From contig CATYLC010000002.1 in NCBI GenBank assembly GCA_958408685.1, positions 1-64,000 on the forward strand: DNA of 64,000 nucleotides, given 5' to 3'. Under the pieces are notes generated by a model. The model saw only the letters and a list, made by a program, of their open reading frames with translations, was not told where the DNA came from and ran no database searches. Below, piece by piece: positions 25,197-32,507 of this stretch. The translations under genes were made by a program, and so were the position numbers. Numbering within the stretch: the stretch's first letter is position 1; each line of letters begins with the position of its first letter. The DNA comes from an uncultured Collinsella sp. (GTDB lineage Bacteria; Actinomycetota; Coriobacteriia; Coriobacteriales; Coriobacteriaceae).

Positions 25197-25865
25197 ATGG
25201 CAGCAGCTTTTTCCCATGTGATTTTTGATCTGGACGGCACCATCCTCAACACGCTCGAAGACCTGGCGGCCGCCGGCAACCATACCTGCGAGACGCACGG
25301 CTGGCCTACGTTTGCCGTCGACGAGTACCGCTACAAGGTGGGAAACGGCATGCTCAAGCTGGTTGAGCGCTTTATGCCTGCCGAGTATGCGGGCGACGGC
25401 CGTATGTTTGAGCAGACGCTTGCCGAGTTTAGGGCTTACTACGGCGAGCACAAGGAGGACCACACCGCCCCCTATGCCGGCACAATCGAGATGCTCGACC
25501 GCCTGCGTGCCGCGGGCGTGCAGCTTGCCGTGCTCACCAACAAGGACCACATCTCGGCCGCTCCGCTTATCGAGAAGTATTTTGGTTCCGAGCGCTTTGC
25601 GCTGGTGCAGGGCCGCGTCGATGCGTTTTCCCCCAAGCCCGAGGCGCCTGTTACGCTGCATGTGATGAAAGAGTTAGGCGCCGATCCGTCGACCACGCTC
25701 TATGTGGGCGATTCCAATGTCGATATCCTGACCGGTCACAACGCCGGCCTTAAGAGTGCGGGCGTCAGCTGGGGCTTCCGCGGCCGCGCAGAGCTGGAAG
25801 CCGCCGGCGCCGACTACGTGGTGGACACCCAGGACGAGCTCGCAGCGCTGATCCTGGACGAGTAA
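25197..25865 (+). CDS. HAD-superfamily phosphatase, phosphoglycolate-phosphatase type
   Basis: The 222-residue HAD hydrolase has motif I FDLDGTIL with the nucleophile and acid Asp, motif II in LAVLTNKD, motif III Lys in SPKPEAP and motif IV in LYVGDSNVDILTGHNAGL. A helical cap domain lies between about 15 and 85, as in Gph/PpaX. The real substrate cannot be read from the sequence. The start is the ATG at 25197 with GGGAG five bases upstream. It is monocistronic and followed by a 480-base stretch full of palindromes. Confidence 0.9.
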   Translation: MAAAFSHVIFDLDGTILNTLEDLAAAGNHTCETHGWPTFAVDEYRYKVGNGMLKLVERFMPAEYAGDGRMFEQTLAEFRAYYGEHKEDHTAPYAGTIEMLDRLRAAGVQLAVLTNKDHISAAPLIEKYFGSERFALVQGRVDAFSPKPEAPVTLHVMKELGADPSTTLYVGDSNVDILTGHNAGLKSAGVSWGFRGRAELEAAGADYVVDTQDELAALILDE

Positions 25866-25908
25866 CGAGCGACACTGTTTAACGCAGCTGCGACAATTCT
25901 TCCGCGCA

Positions 25909-25952
25909 GAAAGCGCATCCCGTTTTGGAGCTCCGGAATGGGATGCGCTTTC
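25909..25952. repeat. Simple palindrome after the HAD gene
   Basis: GAAAGCGCATCCC (25909-25921) pairs perfectly with 25940-25952, with an 18-base loop. The arm sequence is related to the arms of the nested element that follows. No T-run. Confidence 0.75.
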
Positions 25953-25968
25953 CGTTTGAGGCGCATCA

Positions 25969-26078
25969 GGGAAAACGCATCCCGTTTCAGAGTAATATTC
26001 CGGATCGCACTTTCCGCAACCCACCCCATTCGGAAAATGCGACCCACTATTCGGCCAAAAACCGGGTCACGGTTTCCC
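25969..26078. repeat. Nested palindromic element (copy 2)
   Basis: The layout matches 10916-11035: outer arm (25969-25984, GGGAAAACGCATCCCG), inner arm (26002-26016, GGATCGCACTTTCCG), 14-base loop, inner arm (26031-26045), the shared TTCGGCCAAAAA segment, and outer arm (26062-26078). Pairing is imperfect but the order and spacing agree with copy 1. Confidence 0.65.
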
Positions 26079-26097
26079 AAGCAATCGATGCAACGCT

Positions 26098-26152
26098 GGC
26101 ACAAGGAGTGTCCCCAACTGCCGCCTGGTCATTTAAGAACGTCCCCAATGAC
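26098..26152. repeat. Two small hairpins with GTCCCC loops
   Basis: GGCA (26098-26101)/TGCC (26119-26122) enclose CAAGGAGTGTCCCCAAC. GTCATT (26128-26133)/AATGAC (26147-26152) enclose TAAGAACGTCCCC. They sit at the distal end of composite element B, in the same relative place as the 6153 hairpin beside element A. Confidence 0.75.
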
Positions 26153-26192
26153 TACAAGTGCCGCACCATGGCAACGACGCAGGTAGAGGATG

Positions 26193-26342
26193 GACAGCGA
26201 GCGACGTCCAGGACGAACAAGTTGGCATGAAAAAGGCGAGGCATAGACCTTCTGGTCATGCCTCGCCTTTTGAATGACAAATTGTTCGTCCTGGGCGGCG
26301 CGCAGCGTCAACTGGTTACGCGGTTCGTAGAACCGCGTAACC
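26193..26342 (-). terminator. Composite structured 3' element with terminator after the lipoprotein gene (copy B)
   Basis: In the minus direction there is: hairpin 1, a perfect 12-bp stem (26314-26325 with 26331-26342, GGTTACGCGGTT); an outer stem (26282-26296 with 26206-26220, containing CAGGACGAACAA); and an inner 14-bp perfect stem (26231-26244 with 26258-26271), again capped by GACC-TTCT-GGTC and followed by T5. The outer arms differ from copy A on both sides yet still pair. Confidence 0.88.
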
Positions 26343-26344
26343 CC

Positions 26345-26902
26345 CTAGTTCAGCATTGCATCCATCATCTCGGAGTTGACGGAGTCGTCGGCAGACCACT
26401 CACCATCGTCGTTGCAGGTGTACTTGAAGATAACCGTGGTCTTCCTGGGCTCGGTGGCCTTGGTCACATCGACCATAACCTGACCGGCCATCTTGTACAG
26501 CTCGTCATCGGAAGGAACCGTGTCAAGCGCAGCGACCTTCTCCTGATACTGGGTGGAGAAGTCCTCGACGATCTTGTTCATAGATTTGCATGTAATAGAG
26601 ACCTCGGCGGTCGCGACACCCTTGTCCTCGTCGACCGTCACGTCGCCGATCTTGTAGTCAAAGCCCTCAAGATAGGTCTTGGCGTACTCCTTGGGATCGA
26701 TACCCAGCTGCTCGAACTCGTCGCCCGAAGCCTCCTCCAGACCAGAGAGGAAGTCGTCGCCACCGTTCTTGACCTCGTCAAACTGCGTCGTAAGATCCTC
26801 GGTGATGAGCTCCTCAACCGAAGGACCTCCACAGCCGGAAAGCACGACCACGCATGCAACCAAGACGGCCATGAGGGGCGCAAGCAGCAGCTTCTTTTTC
26901 AT
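26345..26902 (-). CDS. Secreted lipoprotein of unknown function
   Basis: The 185-residue precursor begins MKKKLLLAPLMAVLVAC and has a lipobox VLSGCGG, so lipidation at Cys24 and anchoring outside the membrane are predicted. The mature part is acidic, with a repeated-looking helical N-half (TTQFDEVKNGGDDFLSGLEEASG) and a beta-rich C-half. It resembles the DUF5105-type lipoproteins of Gram-positive bacteria in layout, but that is not certain. GGGAGG precedes the ATG at 26902. Its 3' end runs directly into composite element B. Confidence 0.8.
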   Translation of the reverse strand: MKKKLLLAPLMAVLVACVVVLSGCGGPSVEELITEDLTTQFDEVKNGGDDFLSGLEEASGDEFEQLGIDPKEYAKTYLEGFDYKIGDVTVDEDKGVATAEVSITCKSMNKIVEDFSTQYQEKVAALDTVPSDDELYKMAGQVMVDVTKATEPRKTTVIFKYTCNDDGEWSADDSVNSEMMDAMLN

Positions 26903-27089
26903 GTTGTTCCTCCCAATGAGCGGCACCGCGCTTACCGGACGCGGCACACGTTGTAATAAGTAAGCCCATACTATCCGCTTATGAACACCCTCGGCAACGC
27001 GAAGGCACGGTCGGTTCGTTTTAGCGTCCGAACGGTTTGCAAGCCCGCCCAACGTGCAATAAAACGCTTTCCCGCGGTGCAATAAAAAA

Positions 27090-27112
27090 GGTGGCCGGAA
27101 AACCCGACCACC
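27090..27112 (-). terminator. Terminator of the EIIA gene
   Basis: GGTGGCCGG (27090-27098) pairs with CCGACCACC (27104-27112), with one mismatch, followed on the minus strand by a run of six T. It lies 26 bases past the stop codon. Confidence 0.8.
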
Positions 27113-27138
27113 CTTGCACATCCTTTGGATGCCGCAGT

Positions 27139-27675
27139 TTACTTGCGGACGACCTTAACGATGGCGTCACCGGCGGCGACGGCGGACTCAGCCTCGACGG
27201 TAAGCTCGACATCGGCAAACTCGGCGGTGTTGGACACGGCCACCACGACGCAGTCCTTATAACCAGCAGCGGCGATCTTGGCGCGGTCGATCTTGAGTAT
27301 GGGCTGGCCGGCCTTCACAACGTCGTCGGCCTTGACGAAGCCCTCGAAGCCATCGCCGTTCATGTTGACGGTATCGACGCCAACGTGCACCAGAACCTCG
27401 ATGCCGCTATCGGACTGCAGACCCACGGCGTGACCCATGGTGACGGTCACCTTACCGTCGCAGGGAGCGTAGACCAGATCGTCCTCGGGCCACACGGCAC
27501 AGCCCTTGCCCAGAACCTCGCCACCAAAGACGGGATCGGGCACGTCGGCCATCTTGATGACCTTGCCCTTGACGGGCGAGCACAGCACGTCGGCGCCGGC
27601 AGAAGCAGAGATGGAGGCCGGAGCAGCGGCAGCCGCGGGCTCAGCCTTCTTCTTGAACATGTCAAACAGACCCAT
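27139..27675 (-). CDS. PTS glucose-type EIIA (Crr-like) phosphocarrier
   Basis: The 178-residue protein is a single EIIA-Glc domain. After a 30-residue Ala-rich linker it shows CSPVKGKVIKMADVPDPVFGG, the core GCAVWPEDDLVYAPCDGKV, and the phosphorylated His in EVLVHVGVDTVNMNG. It accepts phosphate from HPr and passes it to a membrane EIIBC, which is not encoded nearby. The Lys-rich N-terminus (MGLFDMFKKKAEP) may be a membrane-contacting helix as in enterobacterial Crr. The start has AGGAG upstream, behind a good promoter. Confidence 0.93.
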   Translation of the reverse strand: MGLFDMFKKKAEPAAAAAPASISASAGADVLCSPVKGKVIKMADVPDPVFGGEVLGKGCAVWPEDDLVYAPCDGKVTVTMGHAVGLQSDSGIEVLVHVGVDTVNMNGDGFEGFVKADDVVKAGQPILKIDRAKIAAAGYKDCVVVAVSNTAEFADVELTVEAESAVAAGDAIVKVVRK

Positions 27676-27724
27676 ACGTTTTCTCCTCTTGATTAAGCGC
27701 AACGTTTTGCGCATGCCTACGGTA

Positions 27725-27753
27725 ATTATAGTGCCAAATGGTTCAAATGCTAA
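27725..27753 (-). promoter_or_regulatory. Promoter of the EIIA gene
   Basis: On the minus strand: TTAGCA (27753-27748), 17-base spacer, TATAAT (27730-27725), 50 bases before the start codon. The rest of 27754-27940 shows only a short GCTCGT/ACGAGC palindrome and no gene. Confidence 0.65.
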
Positions 27754-27948
27754 GGTGGGGACTCGAATCGCGAGCCCTTCCCGGTAGTGCTCGTGGGACG
27801 AGCATCTCCTTTGCATCGCGGGTCGATAAGCCGAGTATCGTCTGCGCACGGGACGGGCAGAAGCGGGCGCACCAAACCCGATACTTCTTTTCGCTCTCGA
27901 GTCCTGCCGCCGCCCCGTCCCTGACACTTCCTGATACCGACCGAAACG

Positions 27949-27977
27949 TGCCAAAATAAAACCGTCCCTTTTTGGTA
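27949..27977. repeat. Small hairpin, CCAAAA type with CGTCCC loop
   Basis: TGCCAAAA (27949-27956) and TTTTGGTA (27970-27977) enclose TAAAACCGTCCCT. It is related to the two hairpins upstream of hypF. Confidence 0.65.
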
Positions 27978-28014
27978 GGTTTGGCGAGTGTGGATTTTCG
28001 GACGCTTAACTAAC

Positions 28015-28084
28015 GAGCGTGGATAATCTCCCACTTTGACTTTGAGGCCGTCACCGAGCCAAAAACGGGAGATTATCCACGTTC
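28015..28084. repeat. Palindrome bracketing the Fic gene, left copy
   Basis: GAGCGTGGATAATCTCCC (28015-28032) pairs with 28067-28084, 17 of 18 positions. A second copy in the same orientation, with the same ACTTTGA and GCCAAAAAC loop edges, is at 29457-29520 on the other side of the Fic gene. I found no other copy in the window. Confidence 0.85.
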
Positions 28085-28128
28085 ATTTTGGATGACCCCC
28101 TTGTACCAAGCCGAGCTCCATGGTCAAG

Positions 28129-28228
28129 TAATAACGACTTCTCATCATTAGATTGTTTACATCAATTCTAATAACTATTTAATCCTTAAACTCGTTATTA
28201 GAATTGATATGATTAGCCTAATAACGAG
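28129..28228 (+). promoter_or_regulatory. AT-rich operator/promoter region of the Fic gene
   Basis: ATCAATTCTAATAAC (28161-28175) and its exact complement (28194-28208) form a 15-bp inverted repeat. Related TAATAACGA sites lie at 28129-28137 and 28219-28227, and CTAATAACGAG at 28218 is the exact complement of 28191-28201. A possible promoter, TTTACA (28156) with TTTAAT (28178), lies inside. The layout suggests autoregulation, probably by the helix-turn-helix end of the Fic protein. Confidence 0.7.
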
Positions 28229-28257
28229 TTTCCGGCACTAAAGATATGGAGGGCGCG

Positions 28258-29430
28258 ATGCAAATCGAGGAGAACGGCCAGGGAACGCTCCGCAATAATC
28301 TATCGGGGAAATTGGCTTACTATTCGTTTTTTCCAACGCCCTTGCAATCATTGAGGCAGCTAAACCTCACCGAGGAAACCTATCGCACGCTTTCCGCATG
28401 CTCACGAAAGCTTGGAGAGCTTGAAGGCATGCTCTACTTTGTTCCCAACGCCGACATGTATCTGACAATGTACGTGCGCAAAGAAGCACTCCTTTCTTCG
28501 CAAATTGAGGGAACCCAGTGCACGTTTGACGACCTACTTAGTCCATCGCAAACACAACTCCATCATAAAGATGTCGCAGACGTCGTGAATTACGTCCGTG
28601 CTGTCGACCGCGGCGTAGAACTGCTCAAAAAGATGCCCTTGTGCACGAGACTTCTTAGGCAAGTTCATGCGGTCCTGCTGGACGGAGTGCGCGGAACGGA
28701 GAAGAATCTAGGCGAGCTGCGCTCCTCACAAAACTGGATTGGCCCCTCAGGCTGCACCATTGCAACCGCATCGTTTGTCCCTCCAAACATTGAAGATTTG
28801 AGTAACACGCTCCAGGACCTCGAACGCTTTATCAATGAGCCTCAAGTCGAAATGGATCCGATTGTGCGGGCGGCGCTCGTCCATTACCAATTTGAAACTG
28901 CCCATCCATTCCTAGACGGAAACGGTCGCCTGGGCAGGCTTCTCATTACACTTATGCTCATCAATGATGGCGTTCTTCATTCTTGCTTGTTCTATCCATC
29001 GTTCCAGTTCAAGAAAAATCGAAGCGAGTACTACCGGCAACTCACATCCGTAAGGGAGAGAGGCACTTACGAGGAATGGATAGAGTTTTTCTGCAACAGT
29101 CTTCTCGAAAGTGCGAAGGACTCGGTAGGGTCTTTAAAAAACCTTGTTGACCTCCATAACCGTTCCACAGCAACCATTACCGAAAATCTCGGAAGGACTG
29201 CTGCAAACGGGCAAAGGCTGTTGGGCATTCTTGAAGAGCACCCCATCGTCGACACCGCATTCATCGCTGCCCAACTCGATATCGGCAGGAGTACCGCGAG
29301 CTCGCTCGTCAAATCATTTGAAGAATTGGGTATCCTCCGTCCGCTCGACGAGTCAAGACAGAGATACCGGCAGTACGGGTATGAAGAGTATCTTTCGATT
29401 CTCAGGGAAGACGCCGAGCCGATTAGATAG
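28258..29430 (+). CDS. Fic-domain AMP-transferase with N-terminal inhibitory helix and C-terminal winged helix
   Basis: The 390-residue Fic protein has the complete catalytic motif HPFLDGNGRLGR (216-227), with catalytic His216. It also has an intact inhibitory motif S80-SQI-E84-G85, which makes it class II, where the inhibitory helix is part of the same chain. The C-terminus (about 320-390, LDIGRSTASSLVKSFEELGILRP) is a winged-helix DNA-binding domain. Such proteins attach AMP to targets and may also regulate their own promoter. The start at 28258 has GGAGGG upstream. Base composition is clearly more AT-rich than its neighbours and it is bracketed by two identical-type palindromes, which points to acquisition. 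No antitoxin gene is adjacent. Confidence 0.92.
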   Translation: MQIEENGQGTLRNNLSGKLAYYSFFPTPLQSLRQLNLTEETYRTLSACSRKLGELEGMLYFVPNADMYLTMYVRKEALLSSQIEGTQCTFDDLLSPSQTQLHHKDVADVVNYVRAVDRGVELLKKMPLCTRLLRQVHAVLLDGVRGTEKNLGELRSSQNWIGPSGCTIATASFVPPNIEDLSNTLQDLERFINEPQVEMDPIVRAALVHYQFETAHPFLDGNGRLGRLLITLMLINDGVLHSCLFYPSFQFKKNRSEYYRQLTSVRERGTYEEWIEFFCNSLLESAKDSVGSLKNLVDLHNRSTATITENLGRTAANGQRLLGILEEHPIVDTAFIAAQLDIGRSTASSLVKSFEELGILRPLDESRQRYRQYGYEEYLSILREDAEPIR

Positions 29431-29456
29431 GCATCGCAACCCAGGCAAATTAAAGC

Positions 29457-29520
29457 GAGCGTGGATAATCTCCCACTTTGAGCCTGCACACAGGCCAAAA
29501 ACGGGAGATTATCCACGCTC
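29457..29520. repeat. Palindrome bracketing the Fic gene, right copy
   Basis: GAGCGTGGATAATCTCCC (29457-29474) pairs perfectly with 29503-29520 around a 28-base loop. It starts 26 bases after the Fic stop codon. See the left copy at 28015. Confidence 0.88.
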
Positions 29521-29529
29521 ATTCCTGAG

Positions 29530-29558
29530 TAGTCATTTATGAACGTCCCCAATGACTA
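29530..29558. repeat. Small hairpin, 13-base GTCCCC loop
   Basis: TAGTCATT, loop TATGAACGTCCCC, AATGACTA. It lies at the distal end of composite element C, as the matching hairpins do for A and B. Confidence 0.85.
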
Positions 29559-29588
29559 GTCCGGCAACGCCGATGTTTCGGCAACGAC

Positions 29589-29784
29589 AGCGAGCGAGCC
29601 GCATTCGGAGCAAGACGACGCCGCAGGTAGAGAACGGACAGCGAGCGGGTCGCATTTGAGACAAGGTGACGTGAAACGAAAGGGCGCTGACCTTCTGGTC
29701 GCGCCCTTGAAGTTGAACGTCAGATTGTCCAAATGCGGCCCGCGCAGCGTCGAGCAGTTACGGCGTTTGGTAAAACGCCGTAAC
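29589..29784 (-). terminator. Composite structured 3' element after pyrE (copy C)
   Basis: In the minus direction there is: hairpin 1 (29757-29768 with 29773-29784, GTTACGGCGTTT, perfect), starting at the pyrE stop codon; an outer stem (29725-29740 with 29648-29664, containing GCATTTG) plus TGACGT/ACGTCA (29667-29672 with 29717-29722); and an inner stem AAGGGCGC/GCGCCCTT (29680-29687 with 29701-29708) capped by GACC-TTCT-GGTC. All stems differ in sequence from copies A and B but are kept as pairs. The inner stem is followed by TTCGTTTCA rather than a clean T-run. Confidence 0.85.
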
Positions 29785-30464
29785 TAACGTACTCCGTACT
29801 GCTCGTAGTAGGCGTCGATGGCAGCCTTGAGTTCGTCATCAATGACGACCTTGCCGTCGATCTCGTGGTTGTAGAGGGTCTCGACGACCTCGGCCATGGA
29901 GACGATGCTCGCGACGGGGAAACCGTACTTTGCCTCGATCTCCTTCTGCGCGGTGGTCACGCCACCTTTGCCGACCTCCATGCGGTTGAGGGACACGATC
30001 AGGCCCTTGATCTCGACATCGGCAGCAGCCTTGACCTTGGGATAGGTCTCGTCGATGGACTTGCCGCTGGTGGTAACGTCCTCGACCATGACCACGCGGT
30101 CGCCGTCCTGGGGCTCGTAGCCCAGCAGGTTGCCCTTGTCGGCGCCGTGGTCCTTGGCCTCCTTGCGGTCGCAGCAGTACTTGACCTCCTTGCCGTACAG
30201 CTCGTGGTAGGCAATCGCGGTCACGACGGCCAGGGGAATGCCCTTGTAGGCCGGCCCAAACAGCACGTCAAAGTCGTCGCCAAAATTATCGTGGATGGCC
30301 TGGGCGTAATACTCGCCCAGTTTCTTGAGCTGATAGCCCGTCACGTAAGCGCCGGCGTTCATAAAGAACGGGGACTGACGGCCGCTCTTGAGCGTAAAGC
30401 TACCGAACTTAAGGACGTCGGACTCGACCATGAACTTGATGAACTCTTGCTTGTAAGCCTCCAT
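29784..30464 (-). CDS. pyrE: Orotate phosphoribosyltransferase
   Basis: PyrE transfers ribose-5-phosphate from PRPP to orotate in pyrimidine synthesis. The 226 residues include FTLKSGRQSPFFMNAG, FGPAYKGIPLAV, and the PRPP-binding VVMVEDVTTSGKSIDETYP. AGAGGAG precedes the ATG. It stands alone, with no other pyr gene beside it. Its stop codon is immediately followed by composite element C. Confidence 0.96.
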   Translation of the reverse strand: MEAYKQEFIKFMVESDVLKFGSFTLKSGRQSPFFMNAGAYVTGYQLKKLGEYYAQAIHDNFGDDFDVLFGPAYKGIPLAVVTAIAYHELYGKEVKYCCDRKEAKDHGADKGNLLGYEPQDGDRVVMVEDVTTSGKSIDETYPKVKAAADVEIKGLIVSLNRMEVGKGGVTTAQKEIEAKYGFPVASIVSMAEVVETLYNHEIDGKVVIDDELKAAIDAYYEQYGVR

Positions 30465-30585
30465 GCGGGCTCCTCTCGTAATCGCGTACGTGCCTTCCAG
30501 TTTAGCGCAGGCGAAGCGTAGATGCGGGCGTGCTTTGAGGCCACATCCCCCCGTTAGAGTAAGGGACTGGGCGGCGGCTCATACG

Positions 30586-32130
30586 CTAGTCCTTGGGCGT
30601 CCAGGACCAGAAGAAGTTGATGAGGGCCACGCGCGAGGCGGTACCGGCCTTTTTGTTGATCGAGGAAATGTGGCGATAGAGCGTGGAGCGCGAAAGAAAG
30701 AGCGTTGTGGCGATGTCCTGAACGCTCTGGTCCGAAACGACCAAGACCTCAAGAATATCGCGCTCGCGCTCTGTAAGCCCAAAGGTGGCGACGAAGGCAT
30801 CAAGGCGTTCATCGGACGTGAGCTCCGCTGCCTCCACGGGCTCGGGGTCGGAGCATGTGGGCGCAAGATCCCCACCAAGATCGTCGGTGGCAAGCGGCAG
30901 TCCGTCCCGCATCGCGGCATCATCGGCTCGTTGCCCCAACTGCCCCAGCAGCGTAATCGCAATGCCCACAAACATCACGAGCGCCGCACCGACCGCAGCC
31001 AGCACATTTTGACTCGAGATAATCGCCACTGCCGGCGCCGTCACGAACATCGAGCACACGTTGTTGACGACGCGACCCATGCACGGCCAAAAATATGACC
31101 AGCGCGCATAGAGCGAGACGGCGGCATATTTTGTGGTAAAGAACACCACGAAAAAGCCCGAGCCCAGATAAAAGATGATCGTGGCAGCAAGCTCGTTGCC
31201 GCCATTGCCATCGACGATGAGCACAAAGAACGAAAGCGTGGACAGCATGGCGGCGCATGTCATGCCGATATTCATATACGAGCGGCCGTGCAGGTCAAAT
31301 AGTGCGCCAGCGACCAACGAGCTCACGACAAGCAGCAGGCGCGGCCAATCGCCCAAATCGACGGCTCCGACAGCATACAGGGTCGTGAAGCCCGCGTTGA
31401 GAGCGGCGAATACGCCGGAAAGATACGCCGTCGCCACGGTCAGGCGAACTACGGCGCGACGGAATGCCGTCTTTGCCTCGGGATCGTCATGCCACTTGGC
31501 GCCATATTCCAGAGCATCTACCGAAAGCCCGGCAGCACTGGGTTCAAAGTTGGGATTGGACTCGTCGCGCAGCTTGGCGCGTCGGGCACCGTGGAGCAAC
31601 GCCACCTGCGCGATCGCGCAGACGACCAGAACAGCCTGCTGAGGAATGCCGGCAGGCATCACCATGTGGTTGAGCACCTGCACCAGAACGCCCATGGCGT
31701 AGGAAAGTGCAGCCGCACGCGCCAAGCAGGGCGTCCGTGCAAAGCGCCGCGCAAAGTTTGCATGGGCAGTCGATCCGCAGTAGCCCAGCGCGCAGCACGC
31801 CACCAAACCGCCGGCAATTATCACCTCAACCTGAACCGCCATAATCAACAGCAGCAATGCCGCCACCAGCAAAACGCCCGTAACGTCACTCGTTGCTTCA
31901 ATGGCATGGGGACGGCGATAGTACAGAATAGGACGCACAAAAAAGCCAATCACGCTCGCGCCGATAACAAGGCTCTCATAAATAACAACCTCGTCCGGAG
32001 ACACGAACTCGGCCATGCGCACGTCAAAGAGATACTCGCACGCCAAAAACGTGAAGAAGAACAGCGCCAGGCATATAATCTCCCGAATGCCCCGACGCAA
32101 ATATGCGGTTGTGTCTCCCATGTCCCCCAT
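30586..32130 (-). CDS. Membrane-bound LuxR-family transcription regulator
   Basis: The 514-residue protein has about 12 transmembrane helices in the first 400 residues, an MFS-like layout, then a linker and a C-terminal LuxR/GerE helix-turn-helix (LTERERDILEVLVVSDQSVQDIATTLFLSRSTLYRHISSINKK). Proteins of this form are common in Coriobacteriia and probably sense a small molecule or membrane state directly. The ATG at 32130 is preferred because CTGGGGG lies six bases upstream. It is monocistronic. The ligand and targets are unknown. Confidence 0.88.
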   Translation of the reverse strand: MGDMGDTTAYLRRGIREIICLALFFFTFLACEYLFDVRMAEFVSPDEVVIYESLVIGASVIGFFVRPILYYRRPHAIEATSDVTGVLLVAALLLLIMAVQVEVIIAGGLVACCALGYCGSTAHANFARRFARTPCLARAAALSYAMGVLVQVLNHMVMPAGIPQQAVLVVCAIAQVALLHGARRAKLRDESNPNFEPSAAGLSVDALEYGAKWHDDPEAKTAFRRAVVRLTVATAYLSGVFAALNAGFTTLYAVGAVDLGDWPRLLLVVSSLVAGALFDLHGRSYMNIGMTCAAMLSTLSFFVLIVDGNGGNELAATIIFYLGSGFFVVFFTTKYAAVSLYARWSYFWPCMGRVVNNVCSMFVTAPAVAIISSQNVLAAVGAALVMFVGIAITLLGQLGQRADDAAMRDGLPLATDDLGGDLAPTCSDPEPVEAAELTSDERLDAFVATFGLTERERDILEVLVVSDQSVQDIATTLFLSRSTLYRHISSINKKAGTASRVALINFFWSWTPKD

Positions 32131-32294
32131 GGTTAACCCCCAGTCGCTCAATTGTCTGGAAATCTATTTTAATAAAGAACCAGTCTCAATATCGAAGCCA
32201 GGCTTGAAATGCTGCAAATTTGACCCCAGCCGTTCACGTCACACCGCGGTTTTGAGCCTCATGGACCAGAAGGGACACGCGCGGCCTCTAGCTC

Positions 32295-32385
32295 GGCAAG
32301 GAGTGTCTCCAACTGCCACTCATTTAAGTACGTCCCCAATGAGTGCCCAATGACTACCCGCGGCAAGGAGTGTCCCTATGTGCCG
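32295..32385. repeat. Cluster of three small GTCCC-loop hairpins
   Basis: GGCA (32295-32298)/TGCC (32314-32317) enclose AAGGAGTGTCTCCAAC. CACTCATT (32317-32324)/AATGAGTG (32338-32345) enclose TAAGTACGTCCCC. CGGCA (32361-32365)/TGCCG (32381-32385) enclose AGGAGTGTCCCTATG. In the middle hairpin the stem has changed on both sides relative to AGTCATT/AATGACT, keeping the pairing. The region lies between two divergent genes and holds no ORF. Confidence 0.8.
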
Positions 32386-32507
32386 GATGAAAAATGGGCC
32401 ATGTGTCCCAGTTGTGGAGACTCGTTGAGCCGTCTGGGTATCGCGAAGGATCGCGCACTCCCCCATCATCAAAAGTGACACACGCTACCAGTTGATGGGA
32501 GGCAGCC

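Noticed and set aside
25909..25952. Terminator of the HAD phosphatase gene
   Set aside because: The stem is perfect but no T-run follows on the plus strand, and its arms match the nested palindrome family, so it is listed as a repeat.
27754..27940. tRNA or tRNA remnant near GACTCGAATC
   Set aside because: The TTCGAATC-like piece is not matched by acceptor, D or anticodon stems in the flanking sequence.
28258..29430. Fic/Doc toxin-antitoxin pair
   Set aside because: No small antitoxin gene lies on either side, and the inhibitory S-x-x-x-E-G helix is inside the same protein.
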